NCBI GenBank assembly: GCA_003427395.1
Contig: BFEA01000106.1
Coordinates: 724,797 to 750,156, forward strand
Reading direction: 5' to 3'
Length of the DNA stretch: 25,360 nucleotides
From: Chara braunii
Taxonomy: Eukaryota; Streptophyta; Charophyceae; Charales; Characeae
Both the position numbers and the translations under genes were made by a program. This document shows, one piece after another, positions 8,139-17,984 of this stretch (position 1 is the first letter of the stretch; each line of letters starts with the position of its first letter). The notes beneath the pieces were generated by a model. It was not told where the DNA came from, did not search any database, and saw only the letters and a list, made by a program, of their open reading frames with translations.

Positions 8139-8654
8139 ATGGAGACGGGTTCCCAATCCAGCACGGGTTCTTGCCCGTGCACTTACCCCGACTCCACACG
8201 TCGCAGTGCACTCCCGATTTTCCCCATCGTCGACGACGACAGCGTCTGCTGCGACGCGGACGTACGGAGTGCCCTACGACACACGGAGCAGCTTCACTGG
8301 CACAACCCTGAACGGGCTTGCCACATCGAGGGGGAAGGGTTTGTGCTGATAGGCTGCTTTTCTTCCCAGCCCCTTATACTGCCTTACACCGACCTGACGG
8401 TGCTCCCCTGGTCTGCGGCTTGCGCCTCGTGGCGCCCCCAGTTTGGTTGCCGTTGGTGCCAGCAGGGGGATTCTTGCTCGTGGCGAAGGCTGGTTCTGGG
8501 GTACGAAGGGGCCGCCCGGTTCCCTGAACTCTCGCGGGACGCCGGAGCTCTCCCTGCCCGTTTTCGTACTTCGACTGCGGAGACAGCCCCCGCCCACCGA
8601 GTTCCCGAGGTCGTGAGTCCCCGAGGCCTCGACGAACCCGACGACGAGGATTGA
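8139..8654 (+). CDS. Unrecognised 171-aa ORF after the leader intron
   Basis: This is the longest + strand frame between the putative promoter and the gap. I do not recognise it. Residues 1-45 are Ser/Cys-rich, residues 50-140 contain scattered Cys and Trp with no zinc-finger spacing, and the end is acidic (EPDDED). There is no signal peptide or membrane segment. GC-rich sequence makes chance frames of this length common, and long antisense frames exist opposite it. Its place downstream of a TATA box and a leader intron is the main argument in its favour. It may also be LTR or leader sequence with no coding role. Confidence 0.22.
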   Translation: METGSQSSTGSCPCTYPDSTRRSALPIFPIVDDDSVCCDADVRSALRHTEQLHWHNPERACHIEGEGFVLIGCFSSQPLILPYTDLTVLPWSAACASWRPQFGCRWCQQGDSCSWRRLVLGYEGAARFPELSRDAGALPARFRTSTAETAPAHRVPEVVSPRGLDEPDDED

Positions 8655-9115
8655 GAACCCGCGCGGGGGAATCCATCGCCCCTCGCCGAACAGGCCCGAC
8701 GAGGAATAGGTCCTCCGTCCCTCCTTTTTCCCCAACTAGAGAAACCGGGTCGGACCCGTCCGTTCACCCCGTTCTCCTCCCCCTTGTTTTTGGTAATCCT
8801 GACCAAGGATCGAGCCCCAGTCGGGGGAAACCTATCGGCCCCGAAACGAGAGACTCCCATTCCTACCGGGAGACTCAACCCCCATGGCCAAAAATCCTCG
8901 GCCACGCCCCCTTCTACTCTGATCGGCGACCCAGTACGGAAAGCCGCGACGGGGCATGAGGTTGCACATCACACGCCTGCCCATAGTCATGTAATGATGA
9001 TGAGGAGTTGGTACAGCTTCGCTCTTGCGCCATCACTATGGTGCAAACCTGCCGCATGGGCTAGGGAAAGGTACGGGTTGGTAGGTGGATGTTCCGTGGT
9101 AGTGTGCAAAAACTA
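8655..9115. other. GC-rich sequence without a supported gene
   Basis: Frames overlap on both strands here but none looks like a known protein or has a clear start context. The block GAACAGGCYYGACGAG near 8689 repeats one near 7468, a hint that this sequence was duplicated from the leader region. Confidence 0.3.
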
Positions 9116-9173
9116 GAGACATGAGGAGATCAGGAGACGAACAAGAGACATGAGGAGAAAAGGAAACGAAGAA
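9116..9173. repeat. 29-bp tandem repeat, two units
   Basis: Units at 9116-9144 and 9145-9173 both begin GAGACATGAGGAGA and are purine-rich. They differ at a few positions. No coding role is evident. Confidence 0.75.
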
Positions 9174-9287
9174 GCCAAATGATGTTGGAGCTGGAGATTG
9201 AGAGATGCACACAGGTTGGAACCTGCAAGCGAGCAAAGAAAAATCCCTCGCATTTCGTCCTCCATTTAGAATCAGCATAGTGGCCTG

Positions 9288-9342
9288 TGCACGTGCACGG
9301 GTTGTGACGACAATGTCCACGCCGGGAGGCTTTGCACGTGCA
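9288..9342. promoter_or_regulatory. Pair of palindromic G-box-like sites
   Basis: The 10-bp palindrome TGCACGTGCA occurs at 9288-9297 and again at 9333-9342, 45 bp apart. CACGTG is the core of plant G-box and ABRE sites bound by bZIP and bHLH factors. No gene start is visible nearby before the gap, so a role is only possible. Confidence 0.35.
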
Positions 9343-9435
9343 GCGGCCAGTGACACGACAACTATGGTGGACTTCGACATCTACGAACTTCGTCTGACTT
9401 TGATTCGCACCTGATAGCAGCGACGACAGCTAAGC

Positions 9436-10360
9436 NNNNNNNNNNNNNNNNNNNNNNNNNNNNNNNNNNNNNNNNNNNNNNNNNNNNNNNNNNNNNNNNN
9501 NNNNNNNNNNNNNNNNNNNNNNNNNNNNNNNNNNNNNNNNNNNNNNNNNNNNNNNNNNNNNNNNNNNNNNNNNNNNNNNNNNNNNNNNNNNNNNNNNNNN
9601 NNNNNNNNNNNNNNNNNNNNNNNNNNNNNNNNNNNNNNNNNNNNNNNNNNNNNNNNNNNNNNNNNNNNNNNNNNNNNNNNNNNNNNNNNNNNNNNNNNNN
9701 NNNNNNNNNNNNNNNNNNNNNNNNNNNNNNNNNNNNNNNNNNNNNNNNNNNNNNNNNNNNNNNNNNNNNNNNNNNNNNNNNNNNNNNNNNNNNNNNNNNN
9801 NNNNNNNNNNNNNNNNNNNNNNNNNNNNNNNNNNNNNNNNNNNNNNNNNNNNNNNNNNNNNNNNNNNNNNNNNNNNNNNNNNNNNNNNNNNNNNNNNNNN
9901 NNNNNNNNNNNNNNNNNNNNNNNNNNNNNNNNNNNNNNNNNNNNNNNNNNNNNNNNNNNNNNNNNNNNNNNNNNNNNNNNNNNNNNNNNNNNNNNNNNNN
10001 NNNNNNNNNNNNNNNNNNNNNNNNNNNNNNNNNNNNNNNNNNNNNNNNNNNNNNNNNNNNNNNNNNNNNNNNNNNNNNNNNNNNNNNNNNNNNNNNNNNN
10101 NNNNNNNNNNNNNNNNNNNNNNNNNNNNNNNNNNNNNNNNNNNNNNNNNNNNNNNNNNNNNNNNNNNNNNNNNNNNNNNNNNNNNNNNNNNNNNNNNNNN
10201 NNNNNNNNNNNNNNNNNNNNNNNNNNNNNNNNNNNNNNNNNNNNNNNNNNNNNNNNNNNNNNNNNNNNNNNNNNNNNNNNNNNNNNNNNNNNNNNNNNNN
10301 NNNNNNNNNNNNNNNNNNNNNNNNNNNNNNNNNNNNNNNNNNNNNNNNNNNNNNNNNNNN
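9436..10360. other. Assembly gap (925 N)
   Basis: Unsequenced bases. The right edge opens directly into a CA microsatellite, the likely reason assembly failed. Any reading frame crossing this region is an artefact. Confidence 0.99.
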
Positions 10361-10377
10361 ATACACACACACACCCA

Positions 10378-10437
<60 letters not shown>
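10361..10437. repeat. (CA)n microsatellite at the gap edge
   Basis: This is an almost perfect run of CA, interrupted once by a CCCACT change near 10374-10380. Its length probably exceeds what is shown because it adjoins the gap. Confidence 0.95.
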
Positions 10438-10440
<3 letters not shown>

Positions 10441-10441
<1 letters not shown>

Positions 10442-11700
10442 CAGTTTTATGTCTGTCTATTTTCCTCTTGTTGCCTGTTCTCCCTCTGATTTTTTTTAGT
10501 ACTTTTACTTACCCAACTGAGCACCTTTAAGTAGTGCTAAATAGTCGGCGGTTCCTCGTTTGGAGTGCCAACTGCACTCTTACAGGGGTCGCTCAGCTCG
10601 GGATGTCTGTGTTGCCTGTAGGTGATGACGGATGCTCGTCAGAGTGTCTCCCTGACTCAGTGGGTGGTGGGAACCAACAGTCTGCGGGGTTCAATCGCAA
10701 TGTGAGTAGGTCATGTGCTGCGTTGCTCCACGTTGGATGTGTGGACGGCCTCGTCTGGGCTCCGCTGCTTCATTGCTGCCTGTCCCACTTGCTTCGCATA
10801 TGGTTCTTTGCAGGTTGATGCGTTCGCTGTGTGGTATGGCCGTGTGGTTGGTGTTGCCTTGCACTTCGCTGCCTTGCTGCCCTTCTATTGATCGTGCCGT
10901 CCGTGCTTGCTACTTGCGGGCCTTCTTGGATGGTTGCCTTGTTGCTGATGCCTTGTGTTTCGCTCCATGGTTGTCGAGCTGCTGGTCCGCTCGCACTGTC
11001 GTCCCTTGCAATGTGAATGCCTTGTTTGTGTTCTCTTGTGCTGTACTACACGATTGCCGCGCTGCTTCTCCTGCGTGCCATGTCGTTCCTTGCAGTCGTT
11101 TTTGGCGTTGTGCAGCGTGTTGCCTCTACAATGTTGTCTGGTACTCCACAGGGTTCCTGCCCGCTACTATGTTCCGCTTGGGGACAGTCTGCCTTCAACA
11201 CGGGTCGAAGGGTTCATGACCCAAACCATCAAATACGAGGATTCCGTTGTTGAGGGTTCAACCTCCTGATGAGTCAGTGTACCTCCGACAAAACAATCTT
11301 GTCATCATCGATTTTTTATTTTTATTTTTTTTATTTTTTTCGGTCTTCGCTGTTTTTTGCTTTGCCTGCTTTGTGTGTTCGAGTGATGTCTGCCTTCCCG
11401 CCTCCCTCGTGCACTCCAACCATTGACTTTTGTTGTTGCCTGTTATCTTAGGCTTGGGGTATTTTTTCGCACTTGCACTTTTCTTTTGTCTTTTCTTGTT
11501 TTTGTGCATTTTTGTATGGTCTGCCTTCCCACCTCCCTCGTGCCCCCCAGTCCTTATGCCTTTCTGCAATATGATGTCGTTGCCTCATTGCCTTTTCCCT
11601 TATCGTGTTTTTTTTCCCCATCTTGTGGTGTCTGTTTGATAGTGTGTGTTCCAGTTCGCCCGCAAAGTGCAGTGGGAGCATGGATGGTCGTGTTGTCCGG
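10441..11700. other. T-rich, A-poor non-coding block
   Basis: The + strand is rich in T, G and C and poor in A across more than 1 kb, with many TTGCC, GTGTT and CTTG words. Open frames exist only because stop codons need A; their products are Cys/Leu/Val strings with no family resemblance. A 25-bp motif starting GTCTGCCTTCCC recurs at 11388 and 11519, 131 bp apart. I see no gene. Confidence 0.5.
11388..11543. repeat. Direct repeat, 131-bp period
   Basis: A block of about 25 bp beginning GTCTGCCTTCCC and ending CCTCCCTCGTGC is found at 11388-11412 and 11519-11543 with one change. The sequence between is T-rich, suggesting an old 131-bp tandem duplication. Confidence 0.65.
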
Positions 11701-13500
11701 CATAGTCATTCCCCACCTTACAGTATAGGTTCCGTCTGCACCACGCCTACAAGTTATTATTCCCACCTCTGAGTACCGGATGCATCTACATCACGTTGTC
11801 GGTGCGAATACCCTTACAAGGGTATCCGCCCTGTTTTTTGCAGGTGACAGAGAATAAGTTTGGTCTAAAAAGTTTAGGCATACCGCGTGAGGCGCAGCTA
11901 CGTCTATGGTTTACGTTGACTGGATGGTTGACTAGAACAGACAGTGTGTGGGCGCCCAAGTGTGAGGCGAGTGTGATCTTTTAATTGTTGATGGTTGAAG
12001 AGCCGACGTGATCGTCAACCAGATTTTGTTTATTTTCTGATTAAACTAGGATTAAAAAGACTATGTCTCGTCGATTGATGCGCTTCCCTATGACTTGTGC
12101 GTACGTGCGGGGGACGACATTGACAACAATGTGGTTTTGAAATTGTTTCAGTAGGTCTGCGTGTCGTGCAATATCGTTTTATTTAAGATGTCCGTCAGAG
12201 CTAGATCCAGCCTGGGCCTAACACTAGCGGTTACAGCGTCAGACTTTCATCAAAGAGATTCAGGGATCGATATCGAGAGGCGGCGATGCTGAGATATCAG
12301 AGTTGCGCAAAGGGACCGAGGGGTTGAGGGCCCGGCGGGGCTATTCCCCTTGGTTTTGCCGTTGGCGGCATCAGAACGGTGCTAGCGGTTTCTTTTCCTC
12401 GTTTGCTATATTCTTACGATTAAAAAATTCTAAATATTTTTATATTGGTGTATTATTATTCTGCTCCGGTGCTCCTCGACTTAGGCGCGACGCTGGATTT
12501 GGAGGTCGTCGCGACGGTCGAGGGCCTTGAGCGCGTGCCTCTTTTTTCGTTGACCTATGGGTTCCTTGTGTGTTCGGCATGCTGGTGGAGGACCTTTGGT
12601 CCCACCGTCTTGTGACGCGGGCCGGGGAGTCAACGTGCCTACAAGCAAGCTGGATGGTTAGCCGACGAAACGGAAGAAACCTGAGTGGCAGGAGTTGTCG
12701 CATGTGTACCATCAGCCAACCATGATCTGTCGTGAGAGGTTGGAGTGTGTGCATGCCCGTTGGGACCACAAAAGATAGCGGACCGTGTTCGAGGCGTTGT
12801 GGGAAGACCGCGGCAGCAGGCCACCCGTGGAAAGCCTTCTCCGCTTTGGTCTTCAAAGTTCTTATTTGAATATGTGCTACTATCACCGGGATCTGCACAA
12901 GGCGTAGGCTTTGGAGCAGGCCCGCGCCTCTTTACTCACCCGGGCGTAAGAGTGAACGGCGATGAAGCGCCCGACCTATGCTTGAGGCTGGCTAGGCAAC
13001 CAGCGACCTGGTACAGTTGGTACACTCATGAACTGTCGAAAATACAGACTGGAGTTTATCTCAAATGCTTAAATTTTATTTTTAGTTTTATTCGGCTTCC
13101 TCGAGAATTGGTGGAAATTCACTCACAAGAGTGCTTGCACGGGTTGTGGATGGCGTCATGTGGCTAGCAAAGTTCTCGTCCCCCTTTGCTGTAGAGGGCC
13201 AGGGCCTTGCCCCATCTGGAAAAGTAAAGCAACGTGACCCGAACCTTTCCTGTGGAGGGCAAGGCTAAAGAAGAAGGTTGGTCGGGATTGCAGCGATAGC
13301 GGCGTTCAATCCATTTGTTGGACTTGGGTATTGGAGCCGAAGACTATCCGAGCTAGCGAGTATTCTCTTTTTTTCTTATCACAATTCTCATGCAATCGTT
13401 AGGCCAAGCAAGCACATGGGGCTGCGCTAGGCGTTGTCGGACCTCGGCCTGCTGGATGTAGCGCTAGTAGTCGGGGCACTAAAACCTATGTTACCAGCTG
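11701..13500. other. Non-coding interval with small inverted repeats
   Basis: No supported gene is present. An 18-bp inverted repeat (11808-11825, ATACCCTT with its complement) sits near a TTTTTTGCAG acceptor-like site (11830-11840). An AT-rich patch lies at 12418-12455. A weak repeat of GTAGAGGGCCAGGG-like sequence occurs near 13190 and 13248. The longest + strand frame (12745-13167) has no recognisable features. Confidence 0.4.
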
Positions 13501-13506
13501 TCCGAT

Positions 13507-13572
13507 GGGGAGACATCTCCCCCGAACGCCTCCGGGAGACGGTCAGGGGGGGAGTTGTCCGAAAAATCGGAC
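13507..13572. repeat. Two short hairpins next to A-tracts
   Basis: GGGGAGA-CA-TCTCCCC forms a perfect inverted repeat at 13507-13522. GTCCGA-AAAA-TCGGAC forms another at 13557-13572. They are followed by a T run and two A runs of 11 or more (about 13585-13615). Function is unknown. Confidence 0.6.
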
Positions 13573-13728
13573 GACTGTTTTTTTGTCAAAAAAAAAAATG
13601 AAAAAAAAAAAAACGAGGGGGGTCTGCGCACCACTAGGGAACCCCTCAAAAAGAAATTCAGGCGGTTCTGAGCAAGAACGAAAAAAAATTCAGATACAGT
13701 CGGGGAGGTGTGATGGTGTGTGGATAGA

Positions 13729-13729
<1 letters not shown>

Positions 13730-13763
<34 letters not shown>
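13730..13763. repeat. (TG)n microsatellite
   Basis: Seventeen TG dinucleotides without interruption. Confidence 0.95.
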
Positions 13764-13764
<1 letters not shown>

Positions 13765-13867
13765 ATGTCGCTGTCACTGTCACTGCAGCTCTTGCATCTG
13801 CTGCAGCGGATGGTTCACTGCATGCGCAGCAGTTGCTGACTGCACATACACACACACATACTATCTA

Positions 13868-14275
13868 CTCGCACACACACACACTGTCTGCACACACATG
13901 TGCACTATGTACACACACAGATGCACTGTCTACACACACAAACACACACCGACACCCACGCACACACACACACATACTCACACTCACACTCACACTGGGA
14001 AGAAAACAGTAGCAAGGCCAAGGCAAAGTTGTTCATTTTATTTTTCTGTATAACATAGTTTTATTTTTTACACACACACACACTATCTACTCGCACACAC
14101 ACATGCACTATGTAGACACACAGATGCACTGTCTACACACACAAACACACACCGACACTCACGCACACACACACACATACTCACACTCACACTCACACTG
14201 GGAAGGAAACAGTGGCAAGGCCAAGGCAAAAGTTGTTCATTTTATTTTACTGTATAACATAGTTTTATTTTTTAT
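13868..14275. repeat. 204-bp tandem duplication containing CA-rich sequence
   Basis: Two units (about 13868-14071 and 14072-14275) are nearly the same. Each has interrupted CA repeats, a CACTGGGAAG block, an AAGGCCAAGGCAAA block and an AT-rich end with TATAACATAGTTTTA. The offset between matching words is 203-204 bp. A diverged partial third copy of the AT-rich end lies at about 14355-14394. The open frames across it come from the CA repeats and are not genes. Confidence 0.9.
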
Positions 14276-14354
14276 TTTAAATTTTAAATTTTATAAAGAA
14301 TCTTATTTTATTTGTTATTTTAAATTTTATAAAGAATTTCGATGTAACCCCAAG

Positions 14355-14394
14355 ACAAAAGTTGTTCAGTTTATTTTTCTGCATAACATAGTTT
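14355..14394. repeat. Partial third copy of the 204-bp unit
   Basis: AAAGTTGTTCAGTTTATTTT and the following CTGCATAACATAG match the end of the 204-bp unit with three or so changes. The A/T-rich sequence between (14275-14350) itself repeats a TTTTAAATTTTATAAAGAAT block twice. Confidence 0.7.
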
Positions 14395-14419
14395 GTTTTC
14401 GGATTTTTTTTTTTTTAAC

Positions 14420-14440
14420 TATTATTATTATTATTATTAT
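14420..14440. repeat. (TAT)n microsatellite
   Basis: Seven TAT units between T homopolymers. Confidence 0.9.
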
Positions 14441-15589
14441 TTTTTTTTTATGGCGATCTGTTAACCTAGACTAAAACACAGAAGAAGAGAAGACGAACCT
14501 GGGCGCGATGCTACGCGAGGATGCATTTGTAGATGAAGATGGCGGGGGAAGAAAGTGAAAGGTGATAGCAAAGGACGAACTACTTGCCCAATCCTCGACG
14601 GAATTGGGCGGAGTAAGAGCCGGGTTCCAGAGTTTTGGGGCGCGCGCATCCGGATCTGAAGTCAGATTCGCGCGAAAGTTAGTGTAGAAGGAGCTATTTA
14701 GAGAATGTTGTGCGCGAGAGCTTAACGAAGGTGGATATGGCAGTGTGGGAAAAATGCAGATCTCTCTCGTTTCCAGATAAAAACGAGCGAGGCAGGAGTC
14801 GTTTTGGAGGTATTAAAGGAGGGCGAATCATTGGAGAAGGTTAGTTTTGAGGGTAGATTAGTAGGATTGAAGTTAGGAAGAAGGGTTAGTGCGGGGAGGC
14901 GGCGATGAAGTTAGAGGAGATGGGAGGGAAGAAGATCTGGTGCTCCCGTTTCTTGACGGGTTTAAGTCGAATCTCAGGTTTTGATGTGGGGTGAATCCGT
15001 TGGCGAAGCTGAATTCGGAATAGAGTGAGTAGTTTTGTTAGTAGGAGAGAATGTGCAGCATGGAGGGAGTGGTTGTTGCGACCGCGAAAGGAGCTACTTC
15101 GAGAAATCTCGTACCCAGCCGCTTTCCGACGTTAGGTTCGCTTGATCTTGATCATCCGCCCAATGGAAGTAGCCTCACACTATCTTGTTGCACACGTGGG
15201 GGCACTCCCGTTTGACAGTCCCTACACGATAGCCACATTGGGATTTTTGTGCAAAAGTGTTCATCGTCGTGGTGTACCTTCCTACATCTAGCGGAAGATT
15301 CACTCGGTTTGCCGCCCTCTCGATGGGAATGGTGTAGGGGCGGCCGAGAAGGAGAGAGGGTGAGAGAGAGCGGGACGAAAGAGAGAAGGGGAGGCCTACC
15401 AACTGACTACGTGATATGTACTTCCGTGAGCCCACGAAAAGAGCTATTCGACCCCGCTTGTGTAATCAAAGGGGGCAGTGTGGGGCTAGCCGTGAAGTAG
15501 GAAACCTACATGCGTGAAAATTTTGAGGAGTACTTGTGGGATAGGTGTACGAAGTTTATCCCAGCGATAGCGAAGGGACCAGCCGAGGA
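14441..15589. other. Purine-rich non-coding interval
   Basis: G and A dominate the + strand from about 14475 to 15100. A block close to GGAGCTAYTTMGAGAA occurs near 14689 and again near 15090, suggesting an old duplication. No convincing coding region is seen on either strand. Confidence 0.4.
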
Positions 15590-16116
15590 ACGGGAAACTC
15601 ACCTGCTGTCGAGGTCGTGGTAAGACCGACTGAGGGGGAGCCGTGGGTTTGAAGACTTACCTGTGGCTGACTCGCTGGCCATCCCGTCGTTTGGAGGCAG
15701 CGCAGGAGTGAGCCATGAGAGTTAGAGACTTGCCTGTTGACCAGCGTGCGGCTCATCCTATTGGTCGAAGCAGCAACAGGTCAGCGACAGGGCGCAAACT
15801 TGGTTGTTAGCTGGTACACTGTTCGTTCTACCGCGGTTGAAGCAGCCTGGGGCGAGCCAAGAAGGAAGAGGGGGCCAAATTTGCCTATAGCCAATGTATT
15901 TAGAACTGCGAGCATTGCAAGGTGACTTACGACTATCGACGGGGAGATCGATCGTAAGGAGTTGTAGACTCACCGGTAAAGCCAGCACACTGCCACACAG
16001 TGGGACGAAGCAACCAACGTGCCAACTGTGGGGTACAAATTTGGCTGCTAGCCGGTGGACTGTTCATCCTGACGGACGAGGTAGTAGGAGACGAGCCGTG
16101 AAGGTTGCAGACTTGC
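15590..16116. repeat. Degenerate repeat cluster with donor-like sites on the minus strand
   Basis: A roughly 140-bp segment at 15722-15863 is repeated, with about 65-70 percent match by eye, at 15962-16103, exactly 240 bp away. Both contain CGAAGCA, a CAAAYTTGG block and a TAGCYGGT..ACTGTTC block. A shorter word of the type AGACTTACCTG recurs near 15594, 15655, 15728 and 15967. On the minus strand it reads CAGGTAAGTCT, the consensus 5' splice site. No protein frame on the minus strand is convincing. Confidence 0.6.
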
Positions 16117-16700
16117 GGAGGGGTGTCCTTTGTTACAGTTTGGGGAGGCATATGGGAACCAATAATTGGTAGTTTAACTTAAGTTTGACCAAGTTGTTAA
16201 TGCATCCTTGGCCATCATTGCGGGGCCCTCAGGCGAGTGAAGGTGTCAAGGCCCTTTCCTGGGAGTTGAGTTTGTCCCCCTCCTATATCTCGAGCGTCCG
16301 AAAAATACTCTAAGTCTAGTCCTGTTCTGAGAGGAAGGCGGCAGGCAGGATTGCAACCGGTAGGACTGCAGCAAGACTCTTTGGGGAGTCAACCTACCGA
16401 GTGTGGGAGCTCTGTGGGAGTTCTGGAGGCAGGGAACTGAGAGGTAACCATTGCTTTCCATCTATAAACCCAGTATAACCCATATTTGTATCTCTTGTTA
16501 TTTTTGACTAAGTATAGTCCGTGTATACTTACGTTGATTTTGAGTTTGACTTTCATGATTCAAACCAAACTTAATAAAAGGATGTATGCGCAAACTCAAT
16601 TTCAATTTTGTTCTTTGACTGAAAAACATATTGTGGGATTGCATTTCGGGGAAGGAGGGGAGGAAGGCAGTATTGCTTGCATCTGACTGGGTTCGTCAAA
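16117..16700. other. Non-coding sequence before the hairpin array
   Basis: No gene is supported. The near palindrome ACCAATAATTGGT lies at 16159-16171, and an AGTTTGGGGAGGC word near 16138 also occurs in the first array copy, so a decayed copy may lie here. 16490-16620 is T- and A-rich. Confidence 0.4.
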
Positions 16701-17426
16701 GGGCTAGGCAAGTTTTCATAAGTTTGGGGAGGCCCAATGCTATGTCTATTTTTGAATTGTTTGGAGAACCAGACACGTTCAATAAGTTTGGGTGGTCTGG
16801 TTGCTCTGACTTGCGAGGGCTGTTGGTGATTGACTTTTTAGGAACCAGACATTGTCCCATAAGTTTGGGTGACTTGGTTGCCTTGTTTATTTTGCGTTTT
16901 CTCAGTTTCTTTTTGTCATGAACAAGGAAGCATGTTCCATAAGTTTTTGTGGTTCAGACCCTTCCTGTTTTATTTCAAGGAACGAATTAGGCAGAGGACT
17001 ATATATGTTCCATAAGTTTGGGTGGTCTTGGTCCAGTCTAATGCCACACACATGGTGAAACCAAAAGGTTATAACTTGACTTTATTTTATTACTATCCTA
17101 CTTATGAACAGGCTAATCAGACAGGGTTCCATAAGTTTGAGTGATCTGGCTATAGCTTATCACAAACTCGAAAGAGTATTAGCTAAAAATAAATTTGTTG
17201 TAAGAGGAGGCAGGCTGAACCTCGAACTGAGATGATCAGTTCACTCATATGCTACGTTAAAAGACTAAGTGCAGATAATTATATAAAACTTGGATAACTT
17301 AAATAGTTTAGGGCGACTAGGGCGGCCTAGTCATATGCCCAAGGAAGAGAAAAGTTGTTATGCCTTGTGTTTGTATATATTCAATGGTTGAGCTAGACAT
17401 GTTCTATAAGTTTGGGTGGTCTAGCT
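16701..17426. repeat. Array of seven hairpin motifs with a conserved loop
   Basis: The core CATAAGTTTGGGTG, with small changes, starts its ATAAGTTT at 16718, 16782, 16859, 16939, 17012, 17131 and 17406. Each core is flanked by a short inverted repeat: GGGC/GCCC (copy 1), AACCAGAC/GTCTGGTT (2), AACCA/TGGTT (3), TGAAC/GTTCA (4), GGACTA/TGGTCC (5, one G-T), TCAGA/TCTGG (6, one G-T) and AGCTAGAC/GTCTAGCT (7). The stems differ in sequence but stay paired while the loop is conserved. Spacing is 64-80 bp for the first five and wider afterwards; sequence between copies is unrelated. There is no coding frame. Confidence 0.85.
17315..17332. repeat. 7-bp stem hairpin
   Basis: GACTAGG-GCGG-CCTAGTC is a perfect inverted repeat between array copies 6 and 7. 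It lacks the ATAAGTTT loop, so it is not clearly an array member. Confidence 0.6.
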
Positions 17427-17984
17427 TTATGCCTTATCTAAGCTGGGTATAAATGATAAATAATTGAAAAACTATGAACTATTGTTTGACAACTTGCAGA
17501 TTAACTTTGGGTTCATGAGAGTACTTACCCTTGCAGGTAAGTAAAACGACCAACCTTATGTTATTCACGCAACTCGCATTGATAAATTTATGCTTACCCG
17601 AGCCTCGACGTAGCCACTTCACCGACGTGTAACCTTTGTATATTTTATTTGGATATTCGACTTTACTCCCTCTTGACATGGAACAGATTAGTGTCATTTC
17701 ACAGGGCCTAGAGCCCTGTACATTTCATGTTTCATTGAAAGACCACGAACCTATTTTATTTTTAATGCATGTTTGAAAAGACCAAGAGCTTATTGTTTCT
17801 TTCTCTTTCAAAAGTCAACGCCTTGTCTATTCTGGTACCTGTCTTTGCTTATGTGAAAATGCAAAGACATCTCCTTGCGTTTAAGTCTCAACCTTGGAAA
17901 TGTATTCATTATATGTATATCAAGTTGAAATAATTTATATAGTATATAAAACTTATGGGTTAAGTGTTGATAGAGTAGGACATA
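17427..17984. other. AT-rich non-coding sequence with inverted repeats
   Basis: No gene is supported. TACTTACC-CTTGCA-GGTAAGTA (17522-17543) gives a consensus-like splice donor on each strand. ACAGGGC-CTAGA-GCCCTGT (17701-17719) is another perfect hairpin. The word AAAGACCAMGARCYTATT occurs at about 17739 and 17777. Composition changes at about 17985, where element 2 begins. Confidence 0.5.

Noticed and set aside
8792-8832. tRNA-derived primer binding site beginning TGGTAATCC
   Set aside because: The reverse complement ends in CCA and has a T-loop-like word, but the T-stem and acceptor stem do not pair and no LTR end precedes it.
9362-10436. Long minus-strand reading frames of over 330 codons
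   Set aside because: They consist almost entirely of N-derived unknown residues plus Cys-Val strings from the CA microsatellite.
12059-12151. Short open stretch resembling a coding exon
   Set aside because: Only 31 codons, no splice sites on both sides and no family resemblance.
13505-14053. 182-codon frame across the TG and CA repeats
   Set aside because: Its open state comes from dinucleotide repeats; the product is a Cys-Val and Thr-His string without any domain.
16701-17426. CRISPR array
   Set aside because: Repeat spacing is irregular (64-275 bp), the repeats are diverged, no cas gene is present and the context is a eukaryotic genome.
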